Source: Pseudomonadota bacterium
GTDB taxonomy: Bacteria; Chloroflexota; UBA6077; JAJPHF01
Length of the DNA stretch: 56,171 bases
Direction: 5' to 3'
Assembly: GCA_021325365.1 (NCBI GenBank)
Contig: JAJPHF010000172.1
Coordinates: 1 to 56,171 of the forward strand
Numbering within the stretch: the stretch's first letter is position 1; each line of letters begins with the position of its first letter. Positions 10,369 through 19,076 of the stretch are shown here, piece by piece. The notes below the pieces were generated by a model, which saw only the letters and a program-made list of their open reading frames with translations, had not been told where the DNA came from and did no database searches. The translations under genes were made by a program, and so were the position numbers.

Positions 10369-10541
10369 AGCGCCCGACCGGCCACGCGCGCCGGTTGGGC
10401 CTGGTTTGCGTTGCCTTCGGGAAGGCGAGGGGCCCGTGAGGCTGCACGATTCCGGCCACCGCCGGCCGCTCGTGCGTGGCGGGGCTCGCGGCGTGGGAGC
10501 TGGCCGCGCGTCCTGCTGGCCGATGCCATGGATGTCGTGCG

Positions 10542-12464
10542 ATGAACGAGGCGGTGCCGGCCGCGGGCCCATCCGCGCGGCCGCCCGCTGCGCCCCGTGC
10601 CCGCTGCGCGGCCGCCACTGGCCGGCCGCGTGGCCAGCTCGTCCGCAAGTACGTGGTGATCTTCGTCGTGCTGGTCAGCGGCGCGTTGCTGACCAGCGGT
10701 CTCATAGAGCTGTACTTCTCCTATCTAGAGAACCAGTCGGCGCTCGTCGCCCTCCAGCGCGAGCAAGCCGCGACGGCGGCCGTCACCATCGAGCAGTTCG
10801 TGCGCGAGATTCAGCGCGCCGTCGACGCGACCATCCCCCCCGCCTGGGCCGCCGACGTCGTGTCGCCCGAGCAGCGACTCGACGACTTCCGGCGCCTATC
10901 CCGGCAGGCGCCCGCCATTACCGAGATCGATTACCTGGACGCTACTGGCCACGAGGTGGTGCGGTACTCGCGGATCACCATGAACCTGCCAACCCAGGCG
11001 GTTGACCATTCCGCCGAGCCGCGGTTCGCGGAAGCGCGGGGCGGCCGCACTTACTTCAGCCCGGTGTACTTTCGCAACCAGTCGGAGCCGTACATGACCA
11101 TTGCCATCGGCGACCCGGGCGCGGGCGGTGGCGTTACGGCGGCCGAAGTGAGCCTGAAGCTGCTCTGGGAAGTCGTGACGCAAATCCGGATCGGTCACGC
11201 GGGCTACGCGTACGTGGTGGACGCGAGCGGCCGGCTGATCGCGCACCCCGACATCAGCCTGGTCCTCCAGCCCACCGATCTGTCGGGGCTGAGCCAGGTC
11301 CAGGCAGCGCTGCCACCCCCCGTGCCCGGCGAGCCGCCGCCGGACCCCGTGACGATCGCCCGCGGCCCGCGCGGCCGGATGGTGCTCACGGCGTATCGCC
11401 GGATCGACCCGCCTGGCTGGACAGTGTTCGTGGAGCAGCCGCTTGACGAGGCGTTTCAGCCACTGTTCTGGTCGGCCGCACGCACCGCGACGCTGCTGCT
11501 CATCGGCCTCGGGCTGGCGGTGCTCGCCAGCTTTGTTCTTGCCCGCCGCATGGTCCGGCCGATTCAGGCGCTCCAGGACGGCGCCGCACGCATCGGCGGT
11601 GGAGCCCTCGACCAGCGCATCGAAGTCCACACGGGCGATGAGCTGGAGACGTTGGCGGAGGAGTTCAACCGCATGACGGAGCGGCTGCGCGACTCGTACA
11701 CCAACCTGGAGCAGAAAGTCGCCGAGCGCACGCGCGAGCTGGCCGAGGCGCTGGCGCAGCTTGAGGTCGCCAACCAGCACAAGTCCGATCTGCTCTCGAC
11801 CGTTTCGCACGAGCTGCGCACGCCGCTGGCGGCGATCAAGGGGTACGCCACGGCGCTGCTGCGCTTCGGGCCGCGCATCCGTCCGGCCGAGCGGCGCGAG
11901 TTCCTGGAGGCGATCGACCGCGCGGCCGACCAGCTCTCGGCGCTGATCGAGGATCTCCTGCTCGCGCAGCGTCTCGAGGCCGGTAGGCTGCCGATCACGC
12001 CGGAGCCGCTCAGCCTGGCCGAGCTGGCCGAGGAAGTGGTTGCCGAGCTGGCGCCGCGCGCCGTCGACCACGCCTTCGTCTGCCGGCTGCCGCCGGACCT
12101 GCCGCTGGCCCGCGGCGACTCGCGCCGGGTCCGACAAGTGCTGCTGAACCTGCTCGACAACGCCGTCAAGTACTCGCCCGGCGGCGGTGAGATTCACCTG
12201 GCGGCCGACGCGCGCAACGGCGACGTGCTGGTGAGCGTGCGCGACGAGGGCCTGGGCATTCCCGCCGAGCACCTGGCCCGCGTGTTCGAGCGCTTTCATC
12301 GCCTGGACACCAACGTCACGCGGACGACCCGTGGCACCGGGCTGGGGCTGGCCATCTGTCAGGGGATCGTGGAGGCCCAGGGGGGGCGGATCTGGGCGGA
12401 ATCGCCGGGAGTGGGGCAGGGGACTACGTTCTGGTTCACCATCCCGTGTTGGGAGGACACGTGA
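10542..12464 (+). CDS. Membrane sensor histidine kinase (dCache-HAMP-HisKA-HATPase)
   Basis: With the ATG at 10542 the protein has 640 residues (an in-frame start 66 bases upstream is less likely). A membrane helix lies at about 36-58, an extracellular dCache-like sensor follows to about 310 (including GYAYVVDASGRLIAHPDIS), then a second helix and a HAMP domain (RRMVRPIQALQDGAARIGGG). The H-box is SHELRTPL with His423, and the ATPase domain has the N-box NLLDNAVKYSPGGG, DEGLGIP and GTGLGLAI. It senses an external small molecule and phosphorylates a regulator. The next gene overlaps its stop by four bases and an OmpR-type regulator follows, so both are candidate partners. An operator array and promoter lie upstream. 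Confidence 0.92.
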   Translation: MNEAVPAAGPSARPPAAPRARCAAATGRPRGQLVRKYVVIFVVLVSGALLTSGLIELYFSYLENQSALVALQREQAATAAVTIEQFVREIQRAVDATIPPAWAADVVSPEQRLDDFRRLSRQAPAITEIDYLDATGHEVVRYSRITMNLPTQAVDHSAEPRFAEARGGRTYFSPVYFRNQSEPYMTIAIGDPGAGGGVTAAEVSLKLLWEVVTQIRIGHAGYAYVVDASGRLIAHPDISLVLQPTDLSGLSQVQAALPPPVPGEPPPDPVTIARGPRGRMVLTAYRRIDPPGWTVFVEQPLDEAFQPLFWSAARTATLLLIGLGLAVLASFVLARRMVRPIQALQDGAARIGGGALDQRIEVHTGDELETLAEEFNRMTERLRDSYTNLEQKVAERTRELAEALAQLEVANQHKSDLLSTVSHELRTPLAAIKGYATALLRFGPRIRPAERREFLEAIDRAADQLSALIEDLLLAQRLEAGRLPITPEPLSLAELAEEVVAELAPRAVDHAFVCRLPPDLPLARGDSRRVRQVLLNLLDNAVKYSPGGGEIHLAADARNGDVLVSVRDEGLGIPAEHLARVFERFHRLDTNVTRTTRGTGLGLAICQGIVEAQGGRIWAESPGVGQGTTFWFTIPCWEDT

Positions 12465-12844
12465 GCAATCGGAGCACGGTGCTGCTGGTCGAGGACGACC
12501 CGGACCTCCGCCGCTTCGCCCAGGTCACGCTGCGGCTCGGCGGCTATCGGCCATTGATCGCCGCCGACGGCGAGACCGGCTTGGCGCTCGCCCGCAAGGC
12601 TCGGCCGCAGCTGATGGTGCTCGACCTGCGCCTGCCCGAGCTGGACGGCTGGCAGGTGCTGCAAGCCTTGCGGGCGACGCCCGAGACGGCAGAGCTGCCC
12701 GTGCTCGTGCTGACGGCGAGCGCTGGGCCCGCCGACAAGGACCGTACACTCGCCGCGGGCGTGGCGGGCTACCTGGTGAAGCCGGTGAGCGCCGATGCGC
12801 TCCTGGACGCGGTGGAGCGCGCGCTGGCACGTGGCTCGGCGTGA
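12461..12844 (+). CDS. Single-domain response regulator
   Basis: The start is the GTG at 12461, preceded at a short distance by GGGAGGA; it overlaps the kinase stop as GTGA. The 127-residue protein is a complete receiver and nothing else: acidic pair in LLVEDDPD, phosphoacceptor Asp55 in LMVLDLRLPE, Thr in VLVLTAS, Lys in LVKPV. Stand-alone receivers work as phosphate shuttles or act by protein contacts. Translational coupling to the kinase suggests it is a direct substrate, perhaps competing with or relaying to the OmpR-type regulator encoded 57 bases downstream. Confidence 0.9.
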   Translation: MSNRSTVLLVEDDPDLRRFAQVTLRLGGYRPLIAADGETGLALARKARPQLMVLDLRLPELDGWQVLQALRATPETAELPVLVLTASAGPADKDRTLAAGVAGYLVKPVSADALLDAVERALARGSA

Positions 12845-12901
12845 CCGCCGCGGGACGCGGGGCCGACACGGCCATTCGACGGGGCCGAGGGGGACGTTGC
12901 C

Positions 12902-13600
12902 ATGGCGACGAAGGCGCCGACTCTGCTCCTGGCGGAAGACGATCCGGGCATGCTCCGCCTGGTGCGCCGCTCGCTCGAGCTGGCGGGCTATCGAGTCCTG
13001 GTGGCCGAGGATGGCACGACGGCACTCGATCTCGCCAGCAGCGAGGACCTGGCCATGATCCTGCTCGACATTGGCTTGCCCGGCCTGGACGGCCTCACGG
13101 TCTGTCGGCGCGTCCGCGAGTTTTCCGACGTCTACATCATCATGATCACGGCCTGGGGCGCCGAGGAGGACATCGTGCGCGGCCTGGAGGCCGGCGCCGA
13201 CGACTACCTGCCGAAGCCCTTCGGCGTCGACCAGCTACTTGCCCGCGTGAAGGCCGTGCTACGGCGCGCCCGCGCGGCGGCCGAGAAGCCGAGCGCCCGC
13301 TACACCTATGGCGATCTGTCGATCGACTTCGCGACACACCGCGTCACGCTCGGCGGCGTGGAGCTACGGCTGACTCCTACCGAGTATCAGCTTCTCGCCA
13401 GCCTGGCGAGCTACCCCGGCCTGGTGCTGACCCAGCACCAGCTGCTGGAGCGCGTCTGGGGCGCCGAGTATGCGGCCGACCGGCACCTGCTGCACGTCAA
13501 CATCGCGCGGGTCCGGCGCAAGATCGAGCCCTCGCCCGACAATCCTCGCTACCTCCTCACCCGCCCCGGCGTCGGCTACTATCTGCCCAAACCCGAGTGA
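12902..13600 (+). CDS. OmpR/PhoB-family response regulator
   Basis: The protein has 232 residues. The receiver (6-118) has acidic AEDDPG, Asp56 in ILLDIGLPG and Lys in LPKPF. The C-terminal winged-helix domain (about 135-230) has the conserved LTPTEYQLLASLAS, VLTQHQLLERVWG and HLLHVNIARVRRKIE, ending in the wing GVGYYLPKP. It should bind DNA as a dimer at direct repeats about 11 bases apart. Repeats of exactly that spacing lie upstream of the operon at 10255-10305. It is the third gene of a kinase-receiver-regulator operon. The target genes beyond its own operon cannot be told from here. Confidence 0.93.
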   Translation: MATKAPTLLLAEDDPGMLRLVRRSLELAGYRVLVAEDGTTALDLASSEDLAMILLDIGLPGLDGLTVCRRVREFSDVYIIMITAWGAEEDIVRGLEAGADDYLPKPFGVDQLLARVKAVLRRARAAAEKPSARYTYGDLSIDFATHRVTLGGVELRLTPTEYQLLASLASYPGLVLTQHQLLERVWGAEYAADRHLLHVNIARVRRKIEPSPDNPRYLLTRPGVGYYLPKPE

Positions 13601-13636
13601 TATCCGATCCGGCCCTGGGGTCCGCCGACGGAGGCG

Positions 13637-13724
13637 GGCCCTCACCCCGACCCTCTCCCAGAGGGAGAGGGGGAAGGACGGACCTCACCCCCCTGCCCCC
13701 CTCTACCTTAGGAGAGGGGGAGGA
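13637..13724. repeat. Paired GC-rich hairpins after the OmpR operon
   Basis: The first hairpin pairs 13651-13659 with 13663-13671 over nine bases; the second is an imperfect C/G hairpin at 13696-13720. Both sit in similar CTCACCCC...GAGAGGGGGA contexts. Such sequences look like dispersed intergenic repeats, and could also end transcription from the operon whose last stop is at 13600. Confidence 0.5.
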
Positions 13725-13756
13725 CGGGAAGCGCGTGCCGGGTTCGCTGGGACACC

Positions 13757-13802
13757 GGGCCGGGTGGCGACCGGGCAGGGCGCAGCAAGCAGCGCCCCTA
13801 CA
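13757..13802 (+). repeat. Dispersed 46-bp repeat, intergenic copy
   Basis: This 46-base stretch matches 42691-42736 at 42 of 46 positions. Its core is an inverted repeat: GGGCGC and GCGCCC flanking AGCAAGCA. The other copy lies inside the coding sequence of coaBC. Confidence 0.75.
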
Positions 13803-13906
13803 AGAGAAGGCATTGGCGGGGGGCGATCGTCCGGCCTCAGTGCCCCGCCGCTCGTTGAGCTCGTAGCCCCTACAAGAGAAGGCATTGGCAGGGGGCGGTC
13901 GTCCGG
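13794..13906 (+). repeat. Two direct copies of a 41-bp repeat
   Basis: The sequence at 13794-13834 recurs at 13866-13906 with 39 of 41 bases identical. The first copy overlaps the end of the dispersed 46-bp repeat. There is no convincing gene here. Just downstream a run of about 16 G (around 13943) is present. Confidence 0.75.
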
Positions 13907-14032
13907 GGGACGCGGGGAGCAGGACGAGGCGCCGCGAGCAGCGGGGGGGGGGGGGGGAGGGACATGGCTACGGCGCGGCCGCGGGACCGGCCGCAAAATG
14001 CTGGGGAGCACTCCTGCCGTGCGCCAATGGAT

Positions 14033-14144
14033 GGTGCAGCCCGCCAATCCCGCCCGTATGCTGTGGCGGTGGTACGCCACGAGGCGGATAATGAGGCCGC
14101 GCTGGAGGGTGCAGTCCGCCACTCCCGCCCGTATGCTGTGGCGG
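14033..14144 (+). repeat. Two direct copies of a 37-bp hairpin repeat
   Basis: The sequence at 14033-14069 recurs at 14108-14144 (75-base period) with 35 of 37 bases identical. Each copy has CCGCCA and TGGCGG arms that can pair. The whole spacer 13601-14389 contains no gene that I can support; it holds repeats of four kinds. Confidence 0.75.
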
Positions 14145-14177
14145 GCTTGAGGCACACCCGGCGGCGGCCGGCGCGGC

Positions 14178-14217
14178 GTAGAGACTGTGTAGCGGCTGCG
14201 GCGTAGAGACTGTGTAG
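14178..14217 (+). repeat. Short tandem repeat upstream of ligB
   Basis: A 15-base sequence (GTAGAGACTGTGTAG) occurs at 14178 and again at 14203, a 25-base period, with similar GCGGC flanks. No function is evident. Confidence 0.6.
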
Positions 14218-14389
14218 TGGCCGCGGCGTGCCGTAGAATACCGCGCATCCTATTCTGACCGAATGGATAGCCGATCCGACAGCGCCGCGCGGCCGCGGCG
14301 GCCCCCGGCGCGGGACCGGGCGTCCGGTTGGCCGGGCGTCGGCGTAATCGTCGTTGCAAGCTCTCATCACGGCGAGAAGCGAGGCAGGC

Positions 14390-15244
14390 ATGGCGCAGCT
14401 CGTCCAGCTCATCGGCGTGCAGCACAATCCCGCCCTGCACCGCCGCTTCCAGCAGCCTGAGCCGTCCGGGCCGGCGCGTGCTGCCCGCGACCGCTTCGCC
14501 GACATGGGCCGACAGCTCGCGGCGGCCCGGCCGGACGTCCTCCTCGTCGTGGCGAACGACCACCTGAACCAGTGGTTCATGGACAACATGCCGCCGTTCC
14601 TGCTGGGCAAGGCGCCGCAGGCGCAAGGCCCGTTCGCCCACGAGAGGCGCGAGTTTGGCCTGCCCGCCTACCGGGCGCCCGGCGACCCGGCCACGGCGCG
14701 CGCGCTTGTCGAGGCGAGCTACGACCACGGGCTCGACGTGGCGTGGTCCGACGAGTACACGCTCGACCACGCTTTCGTCGTGCCGCTCACCTACCTGCGC
14801 CCCGCGGCCGACCTGCCGATCATCCCCTTCTTCAGCAACGTCATGGCGCCGCCGCTGCCGCCCGCCCGCCGCTTCTACGCCGTCGGCGAGGCGCTGCGCG
14901 CGGCCATCGCGGCGCTGCCGGCGCGACTGCGCGTCGCCGTCGTCGCGAGTGGCCACCTGTCCGTCGAGATCGGCGGGCCGCGCGTCATGCGCGCGGCGCC
15001 CGACCCGGCGTTCGACGAGCGCGCGGTCGAGCTGATCGGCCGCGGCGACGTGGACGGCCTGCTGGCGCTGGCGACGTGGGAGCGGATGCAGCAGGCGGGC
15101 AACCTGACGGCCGCGTTCCTGAACTTCGTGCTGCTCGTCGGGCTGGCGGGAGGCCAGCCGGCGACCGAGGCCGACGCCGTGCCGCTCGACACGAGCACCA
15201 CGCCGTTCTTTAGCTGGACGCTGCACGGGGAGACCGCGCCATGA
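14390..15244 (+). CDS. LigB-family extradiol ring-cleavage dioxygenase, catalytic subunit
   Basis: I take the ATG at 14390, with a GAGG upstream, giving 284 residues; an in-frame start at 14354 would add 12 unlike residues. The start VQLIGVQHNPALHRRF, the central DVLLVVANDHLNQWF and the later DHAFVVPLTYL and VVASGHLSVEIGG match the LigB superfamily, with the iron-binding His residues expected in the first and second of these. These enzymes cleave catechol-type rings, such as protocatechuate or gallate, next to the hydroxyl pair with Fe(II). The alpha-type subunit gene follows with a four-base ATGA overlap, so the two form an LigB-LigA enzyme. The actual substrate is unknown. Confidence 0.85.
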   Translation: MAQLVQLIGVQHNPALHRRFQQPEPSGPARAARDRFADMGRQLAAARPDVLLVVANDHLNQWFMDNMPPFLLGKAPQAQGPFAHERREFGLPAYRAPGDPATARALVEASYDHGLDVAWSDEYTLDHAFVVPLTYLRPAADLPIIPFFSNVMAPPLPPARRFYAVGEALRAAIAALPARLRVAVVASGHLSVEIGGPRVMRAAPDPAFDERAVELIGRGDVDGLLALATWERMQQAGNLTAAFLNFVLLVGLAGGQPATEADAVPLDTSTTPFFSWTLHGETAP

Positions 15245-15537
15245 GCCGCTACCAGGTCGACAAGGTGCTGCGCGAGACAGTGCTCGACGCCGACGCGCTG
15301 GCCCGCTTCGCCGCCGGCCCCGCGGCCTACCTGGTCGGCCGCGACCTGAGCGCCGAGGAGCGCCGCGCGCTGATGGAGCACGACTACGGCGCGCTCTACG
15401 CTCTCGGCGCCCACCCGTTCCTGCTCTGGGGCTGGGCCGCGCGCGTGTGGGCGCTGCGCGGCGGCGACAAGGAGCAGTTCCGCGACCGCTACGCCGCCGC
15501 CGTCCGCCCCCACGGCTACCCCGACTACGCTACCTAG
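15241..15537 (+). CDS. LigA-like extradiol dioxygenase small subunit
   Basis: The protein has 98 residues and is all helical, typical of the LigA fold: DLSAEERRALMEHDYGALYA followed by LGAHPFLLWGWAARVW. LigA covers the active site of LigB and is needed for substrate binding in the two-subunit enzymes. Its start overlaps the ligB-like stop (ATGA), which suggests equal expression. Its stop overlaps that of the convergent cupin gene by four bases (CTAG). Confidence 0.82.
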   Translation: MSRYQVDKVLRETVLDADALARFAAGPAAYLVGRDLSAEERRALMEHDYGALYALGAHPFLLWGWAARVWALRGGDKEQFRDRYAAAVRPHGYPDYAT

Positions 15538-16025
15538 AAGGGGCAGTGGCTGGGGGCTGGCGCGTCGATCCGCCGCGCCGCGTCGGCAGGAAGGATCTGC
15601 ACGGCGATGGTGACTGCATCCACGCTGCCCTCGTTGCGCAGCAGATGCACGTGTCCGTCGCCCGGATCGATGAACCCGCTTCCTGCCTGATACACCTGGG
15701 GCGTGCAGGTAGGATCGTCGCCATCGTAAGCCGTGACGGTACCGGCCTGTACCGTGATCAGGCTCGGGCCAGGGTGGGTATGCCAGCCGGTCTGACCGCC
15801 CGGCGCGATCGTGTTGGATATTACGTACACGTCGGACGCTCCCATCATCTTGATGCTGGCCTGATGGGCCTGGCCGTTGCCGGTCTGGACGTCGATCTCA
15901 TCGAAGCGGCCCCGTGACACCGTGCTGCTTGTGATCATCGATCCTTCTGTCGCCATTACGGTCCCTCCGTGCGCCGCCATGCCCAAGAGGTAGAGCACGA
16001 AGACCCACTTCAGCTTCCTTAGCAT
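15534..16025 (-). CDS. Exported cupin-domain protein
   Basis: The protein has 163 residues. The start MLRKLKWVFVLYLLGMAAHG looks like a signal peptide or membrane anchor. The rest is a single cupin: motif 1 is TGWHTHPGPSLITVQAG, with the HxH and later residues for a metal, and motif 2 is around PGDGHVHLLRN. Small cupins of this kind can be metal-dependent enzymes, sensors or stabilising proteins; the substrate is unknown. It is convergent with the ligBA-like pair and its stop shares four bases with the ligA-like stop. The 216-base gap upstream (16026-16241) shows nothing I can name. Confidence 0.8.
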   Translation of the reverse strand: MLRKLKWVFVLYLLGMAAHGGTVMATEGSMITSSTVSRGRFDEIDVQTGNGQAHQASIKMMGASDVYVISNTIAPGGQTGWHTHPGPSLITVQAGTVTAYDGDDPTCTPQVYQAGSGFIDPGDGHVHLLRNEGSVDAVTIAVQILPADAARRIDAPAPSHCPF

Positions 16026-16241
16026 GACTGTCCCTCCTGCCTCAGTTCTGGCCGCGTCATCGTGGGAGACGACGAAAGGATCGGGTCGTGGCTACCCACC
16101 CCCGTCCAGGAACGCTCCCAAGGCCAACGCTACCACTCAGTGGGTCGGCGATCATCGCGGAATTCAGCCATCTTGCGTATGTAGGTGGGGCAGGAGACGG
16201 TATGTAGGCCGGTCCATGAGCGTGAAGCCGACCGGGCGAGG

Positions 16242-18968
16242 CTAGAGGAGACTGTGGCGGAGCGCGTAGGCGGTGGCCTCGACGCGCGTGTGAACCCCGA
16301 TCTTGGTATAGATGTTGGCGACGTGCCGCTCGACGGTGTAAACGCTCAACACCAACTCGTCCGCAATCGCCGGGTTGCTCTTGCCCCCGGCCAGGAGGCG
16401 TAGAATCTCCACTTCGCGGGCGGTGAGGCGATCAGGGGCGCCAGTCGCGCCCGTCCGAGCGCACCTGCTGCCGGTGGGTCGCGTCGATAAGTCTGGGGGA
16501 TCGACGGTGTCCGTCAAACCGTACGTGATGGCCTGCTCCCAGGCCATCGCGCGCCCTTCCGCCCACGCCGCCTTCAGCGCTCTCGCATCGAGAGCAGCAT
16601 GCACGGCCGCGATGATGGCGTCGTAGAAGTCGCGGCGGTAAACGGGCGCCAACGTAACGTCGCTGGCCTTGCGCACGGCCTCGGCTGCCCCCAGCAACCG
16701 GGCGGCCCGCGCGGCCTGCCCCTCGGCGGCGGCGAGCGACGCGAAGGAGTCCAGCAGAATCGCCACGTGGAAAGCGCTTCCCTGTTCCTGGGCGGCGACC
16801 ATGCTCTCGGTGTACAGCGAACGGGCGGTGGGGTTGTCGCCTTGGTCGCGGGCGACGTTGGCGAGCGTCCAGAGTACGTGCGTGGTGGACATGAATGGGT
16901 TCCAAGTAGGCCAACTGCTCTTTAGTTCTCGCAACAGCGCCAGCGCTTCTCGGAGCAGCGCCCACGCGGAGGAATACTCTTGCTGGTGCCAGGCGGCATG
17001 CCCCAACTGGCCGAGCGCGCCTGCCATGCCCTGACGGTCATTCAGCTCTCGGTAGAGGGCCAAGCTTTGCTCGCCCATTGCAATCATCGCGGGGACGTCG
17101 CCCTCGAAGTGGACGGCATGTGCCAGCATGCCCAACGCATCGGCAGCTCCCCGCGCGTTCCCGCGCGCGCGCCAGAGCGGGAGGCTCTCCGCGAGGAGGG
17201 TGCGGGCGCCCGGTCCATCGCTCTGAAGCATCGCCAGCATCCCGGCGCCAGTGAGCGCCTTCGCACGCAGCGCCGCAGGGAGGCCCAGGCCGCCCGTCGC
17301 CAGCGCCCGCTCCAGCCAGCTTCGCCCTTCGCTCAGGCGTCCTCGCTCCGACCAGAACGGTGCCAACGCCGCGGCCAACCGCACGCCTGGCTCCACCTCA
17401 CCAGCACTGAGCAGCCGCGACAGCGCCGACCGCAGGTTATCGTGCTCCGTCTCCAGGCGCGCCACCCAGCGGTGGCGGTCCGCACTCATGAGGTAGGGCT
17501 CGGCTTCCTCGGCCAGGCGCAGGAAGTGGGCGGCATGCCGGGCTTCGACCGCCCGGAACTCCCCGCTATCGGTTAGCCGCTCGCGCGCGTACTGGCGCAC
17601 CGGCTCAAGGAGGCGATAGCGCGCCGCGCCATCCGGCTGGTCGGCCTGAATCAGCGACTTGTCGACAAGCCGCGCCACAAGATCCAACACATCGGTCCGC
17701 CCGATGGGGCTTCCGGCGGCGACCGCCTCCGCCGCCGCCAGGTCGAACCCGCTGGCGAAGACGGCCAGGCGACGGAAGAGAGTGCGCTCCTCCGTGTCCA
17801 GGAGGTCGTGACTCCAGTCGAGCGCCGCGCGCAGCGTCTGCTGGCGCATGGGTGCGGTCCGGCTCCCGCCGGTCAGGAGCCGGAAGCTGTCGTCCAGGTT
17901 GGCTGCGATCGCTTCGGGGGGTAGCACGCGCACGCGGGCGGCGGCGATTTCCAGGGCCAGCGGCAGCCCGCCGAGCCGCCCGCAAATCTCGCCGATGGCA
18001 CGGGCGTTCCGCGGCCCGACGGCGAACTCCGGCCGGGCCGCCCGCGCCCGCTCGGCGAAAAGGCGGACCGCGGCGAAACGAGCAAGCTCGACCGGATCCG
18101 ACGGCGGCGACCCGGGGTCCGGCGCCGGCAGGCCGGTCACCCGCCAGGTGACCTCGCCCGCGATGCGCAGCGGCTCGCGGCTCGTGGCCAGGACCCGCAG
18201 GCCGGGGCAGTGGGACAACAGGTCATCGACCAGCCGGGCGCAGGGATCGACTAGGTGCTCGCAGTTGTCTAGCATCAGCAGGAGTGATCGTTCGCGCAGG
18301 AACCGGCGCACGCTCTCGGTCACGGGGCGGCCCGGCGTCTCGCGCAGGCGCAGCGCCGCGGCCACCGCCCGCGGGACGAGATCCGGGTCGCCGATGCCCG
18401 CCAACTCGACGAACCAGACGCCATCGGCAAATTGGTCGCGTATGGCGGCGGCCACCTCGAGCGCTAGGCGGGTCTTCCCGCTGCCCCCGGTCCCGGTGAG
18501 CGTGAGTAAGCCGCGCTCGGCCGCCCCTAAGGCTTGGCAGAGCGCCTGTAGTTCCTGCTCCCGCCCGATCAGCCGCGGCAGGTGGGCAGGGAGGTTGTGG
18601 AGCGCTGCCGCGGCATATCCCGCCGGCCCGATGCGGGGAGCGGCCCGGGATCGGCGTGCCTCGCTCGAGCGGCGCGCCAGCTCGACCGCGACCGCATGCA
18701 GGCGCGCCGCGGTCAGGTCGCGCACCTTGCCGAGATACGCTTTGTGCACGACGCCGTGCCGCTTGCGGTAAGCGTACCAGTAGACCCCACCTTTCCGCGG
18801 CTCGCGTCGCGCGGTGAAGCCGCCGGCGGGGTGCTCGTAGCGGAAGGCGGTGGAACTCGGCAGGTCGAGCCAACGCCACCAGTCCCCGCTCTGGGCGCAC
18901 AACGCGCCCACCCCGTCCGCCGCGGCGGGTAAGGGCGCATGGCGAACGACCGGGAGCTGACGTTCCAT
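16242..18968 (-). CDS. STAND-ATPase LuxR-type transcription regulator
   Basis: I take the ATG at 18968 (908 residues); the longer frame begins with a TTG. Residues 35-110 form a domain with FRYEHPAGGFTARRE and YWYAYRKRHGVVHKAYLG, which I know from regulators of Chloroflexota and which may bind DNA or be structural. An NB-ARC-like ATPase follows, with P-loop TGTGGSGKTRLALE (about 165), LLMLDNCEHLVD and LRVLATSREPL. Then come helical TPR-like repeats (about 480-780), and the C-terminal LuxR HTH (LTAREVEILRLLAGGKSNPAIADEL). Such proteins oligomerise on ligand binding and activate nearby genes. The helix-turn-helix ends with YTVERHVANIYTKIGVHTR. An extended -10 promoter lies 50 bases upstream. 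Confidence 0.9.
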   Translation of the reverse strand: MERQLPVVRHAPLPAAADGVGALCAQSGDWWRWLDLPSSTAFRYEHPAGGFTARREPRKGGVYWYAYRKRHGVVHKAYLGKVRDLTAARLHAVAVELARRSSEARRSRAAPRIGPAGYAAAALHNLPAHLPRLIGREQELQALCQALGAAERGLLTLTGTGGSGKTRLALEVAAAIRDQFADGVWFVELAGIGDPDLVPRAVAAALRLRETPGRPVTESVRRFLRERSLLLMLDNCEHLVDPCARLVDDLLSHCPGLRVLATSREPLRIAGEVTWRVTGLPAPDPGSPPSDPVELARFAAVRLFAERARAARPEFAVGPRNARAIGEICGRLGGLPLALEIAAARVRVLPPEAIAANLDDSFRLLTGGSRTAPMRQQTLRAALDWSHDLLDTEERTLFRRLAVFASGFDLAAAEAVAAGSPIGRTDVLDLVARLVDKSLIQADQPDGAARYRLLEPVRQYARERLTDSGEFRAVEARHAAHFLRLAEEAEPYLMSADRHRWVARLETEHDNLRSALSRLLSAGEVEPGVRLAAALAPFWSERGRLSEGRSWLERALATGGLGLPAALRAKALTGAGMLAMLQSDGPGARTLLAESLPLWRARGNARGAADALGMLAHAVHFEGDVPAMIAMGEQSLALYRELNDRQGMAGALGQLGHAAWHQQEYSSAWALLREALALLRELKSSWPTWNPFMSTTHVLWTLANVARDQGDNPTARSLYTESMVAAQEQGSAFHVAILLDSFASLAAAEGQAARAARLLGAAEAVRKASDVTLAPVYRRDFYDAIIAAVHAALDARALKAAWAEGRAMAWEQAITYGLTDTVDPPDLSTRPTGSRCARTGATGAPDRLTAREVEILRLLAGGKSNPAIADELVLSVYTVERHVANIYTKIGVHTRVEATAYALRHSLL

Positions 18969-19018
18969 AAACCATCTGGCAGGTCGGGCCGGTACGGCAC
19001 CGCCCCGTACTGGCCCCA

Positions 19019-19024
19019 GTATAG
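19019..19024 (-). promoter_or_regulatory. Extended -10 promoter of the LuxR-type gene
   Basis: On the minus strand the sequence TGCTATACT occurs, that is, TATACT at 19024-19019 with the TGn extension. The -35 region is weak. Transcription would start near 19012, about 45 bases before the ATG at 18968, which supports that start. Confidence 0.5.
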
Positions 19025-19076
19025 CAGCGTTGGGTAACCCGCTCGCCGGCAACCCAGAAGCTGGGCGCGGACACGG

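Noticed and set aside
10896..12299. A 467-codon minus-strand frame opposite the dCache kinase
   Set aside because: Antisense to clear kinase domains; no protein-like features.
14033..14144. Possible CRISPR or integron attC site
   Set aside because: Only two copies, a 38-base interval with no cas or integrase gene, and no attC core sequences.
13703..15226. A 507-codon minus-strand frame opposite ligB and the spacer
   Set aside because: Crosses the repeat-rich spacer and is antisense to LigB; composition is that of a shadow.
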